Part shown: one piece after another, positions 63,745 through 64,000 of the stretch
How positions within the stretch are numbered: the stretch's first letter is position 1
Layout of the letters: every line of letters starts with the position of its first letter
DNA from: Saccharomyces mikatae IFO 1815
Taxonomy: Eukaryota > Ascomycota > Saccharomycetes > Saccharomycetales > Saccharomycetaceae
Reading direction: 5' to 3'
NCBI RefSeq assembly: GCF_947241705.1
Contig: NC_079259.1
Coordinates: 1,240,001-1,304,000, forward strand
DNA: 64,000 nucleotides
Position numbers and translations under genes: made by a program
Notes under the pieces: generated by a model
What the model was told of the DNA's origin: nothing
Database searches by the model: none
What the model saw: the letters and a program-made list of their open reading frames with translations, nothing else

Positions 63745-64000
63745 AACACTAAAAAAAGTCTGTAACGAGGAGTACGAATAATTAAATACAAAAATAACGT
63801 GTATACACAAATGTAACTTATAAAACTAAAAGGCCGGAGAGAGAGAATAAGAGTAGGTAACAATAAAGGATAGGACACCTTGATCGGCTGTCTTGAAAAT
63901 AAAGATCCAGTCTATATTGAGAGAAGAAATTGAAGCGAAAGAGTGGTGAAATTCCAAAAAAAAGAAGAACTGAAAAGGCAGAGGATAAATCAGGAGTGTA
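63745..64000. other. DOT1 3' flank
   Basis: 256 bp of purine-rich sequence. By synteny APT2 should follow on the minus strand, but none of its coding sequence is recognisable before the window ends. Confidence 0.5.

Overview
The window is nuclear DNA from a budding yeast of the Saccharomyces sensu stricto group. It is AT-rich and gene-dense, with almost intron-free genes and short intergenic gaps. The two introns found carry the yeast signals GTATGT and TACTAAC. There is also a tRNA-Ser(AGA) gene with decayed Ty LTRs next to it. Gene order and protein similarity follow the right arm of S. cerevisiae chromosome IV from PDR15 (YDR406W) to DOT1 (YDR440W) without a visible break. Fast-evolving proteins (Cad1, Hkr1, the Siz1 tail, the Trs120 linker) differ clearly from what I remember of S. 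cerevisiae, so this is probably another Saccharomyces species. I cannot name the species from this window. Gene names rest on recalled protein similarity and synteny; no search was run.

Layout: the 3' part of PDR15 (1-3252, +); TRS120 and ADE8 (-); SIZ1 (+); STE14 and DFM1 (-); RRP17 (+); ERD1 and YDR415C-type aminopeptidase (-); SYF1, RPL12B and RAD30 (+). A 2-kb gap at 24402-26371 holds two delta-type and one sigma-type solo LTR upstream of tRNA-Ser(AGA). Next come HKR1 and ARO80 (+); SIP1, CAD1 and DYN2 (-, DYN2 with two introns); SNX41 and RPN9 (+); BNA7, TIF35 and CYM1 (-); NPL3 and GPI17 (+); PPM1 (-); PPZ2, GPI19, THI74 and LRS4 (+); a broken alpha/beta-hydrolase gene (-); and DOT1 (+).

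The genes are independent housekeeping units, not an operon. Recurring themes are the GPI anchor pathway (GPI17, GPI19), ER and Golgi traffic (TRS120, ERD1, DFM1, SNX41), RNA processing (RRP17, SYF1, NPL3), translation (RPL12B, TIF35), proteolysis (RPN9, CYM1, the aminopeptidase), stress and nutrient signalling (CAD1, HKR1, SIP1, ARO80, PPZ2) and chromatin or genome maintenance (SIZ1, RAD30, LRS4, DOT1). Readable promoter sites include three TGACTC boxes before ADE8, a PACE box before RPN9, an RRPE-type site before RRP17, possible Rap1 sites before RPL12B and a CACGTG before THI74.

The most notable item is the relic at about 60140-61450 (-), between LRS4 and DOT1. It is a host gene for a putative lipase with an HSQG nucleophile elbow, still readable over several hundred codons but interrupted by stops and at least one frame change. 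Other points of interest are a species-specific 43-residue repeat in HKR1, the tiny second exon and very short second intron of DYN2, and several unexplained small repeats in promoters.
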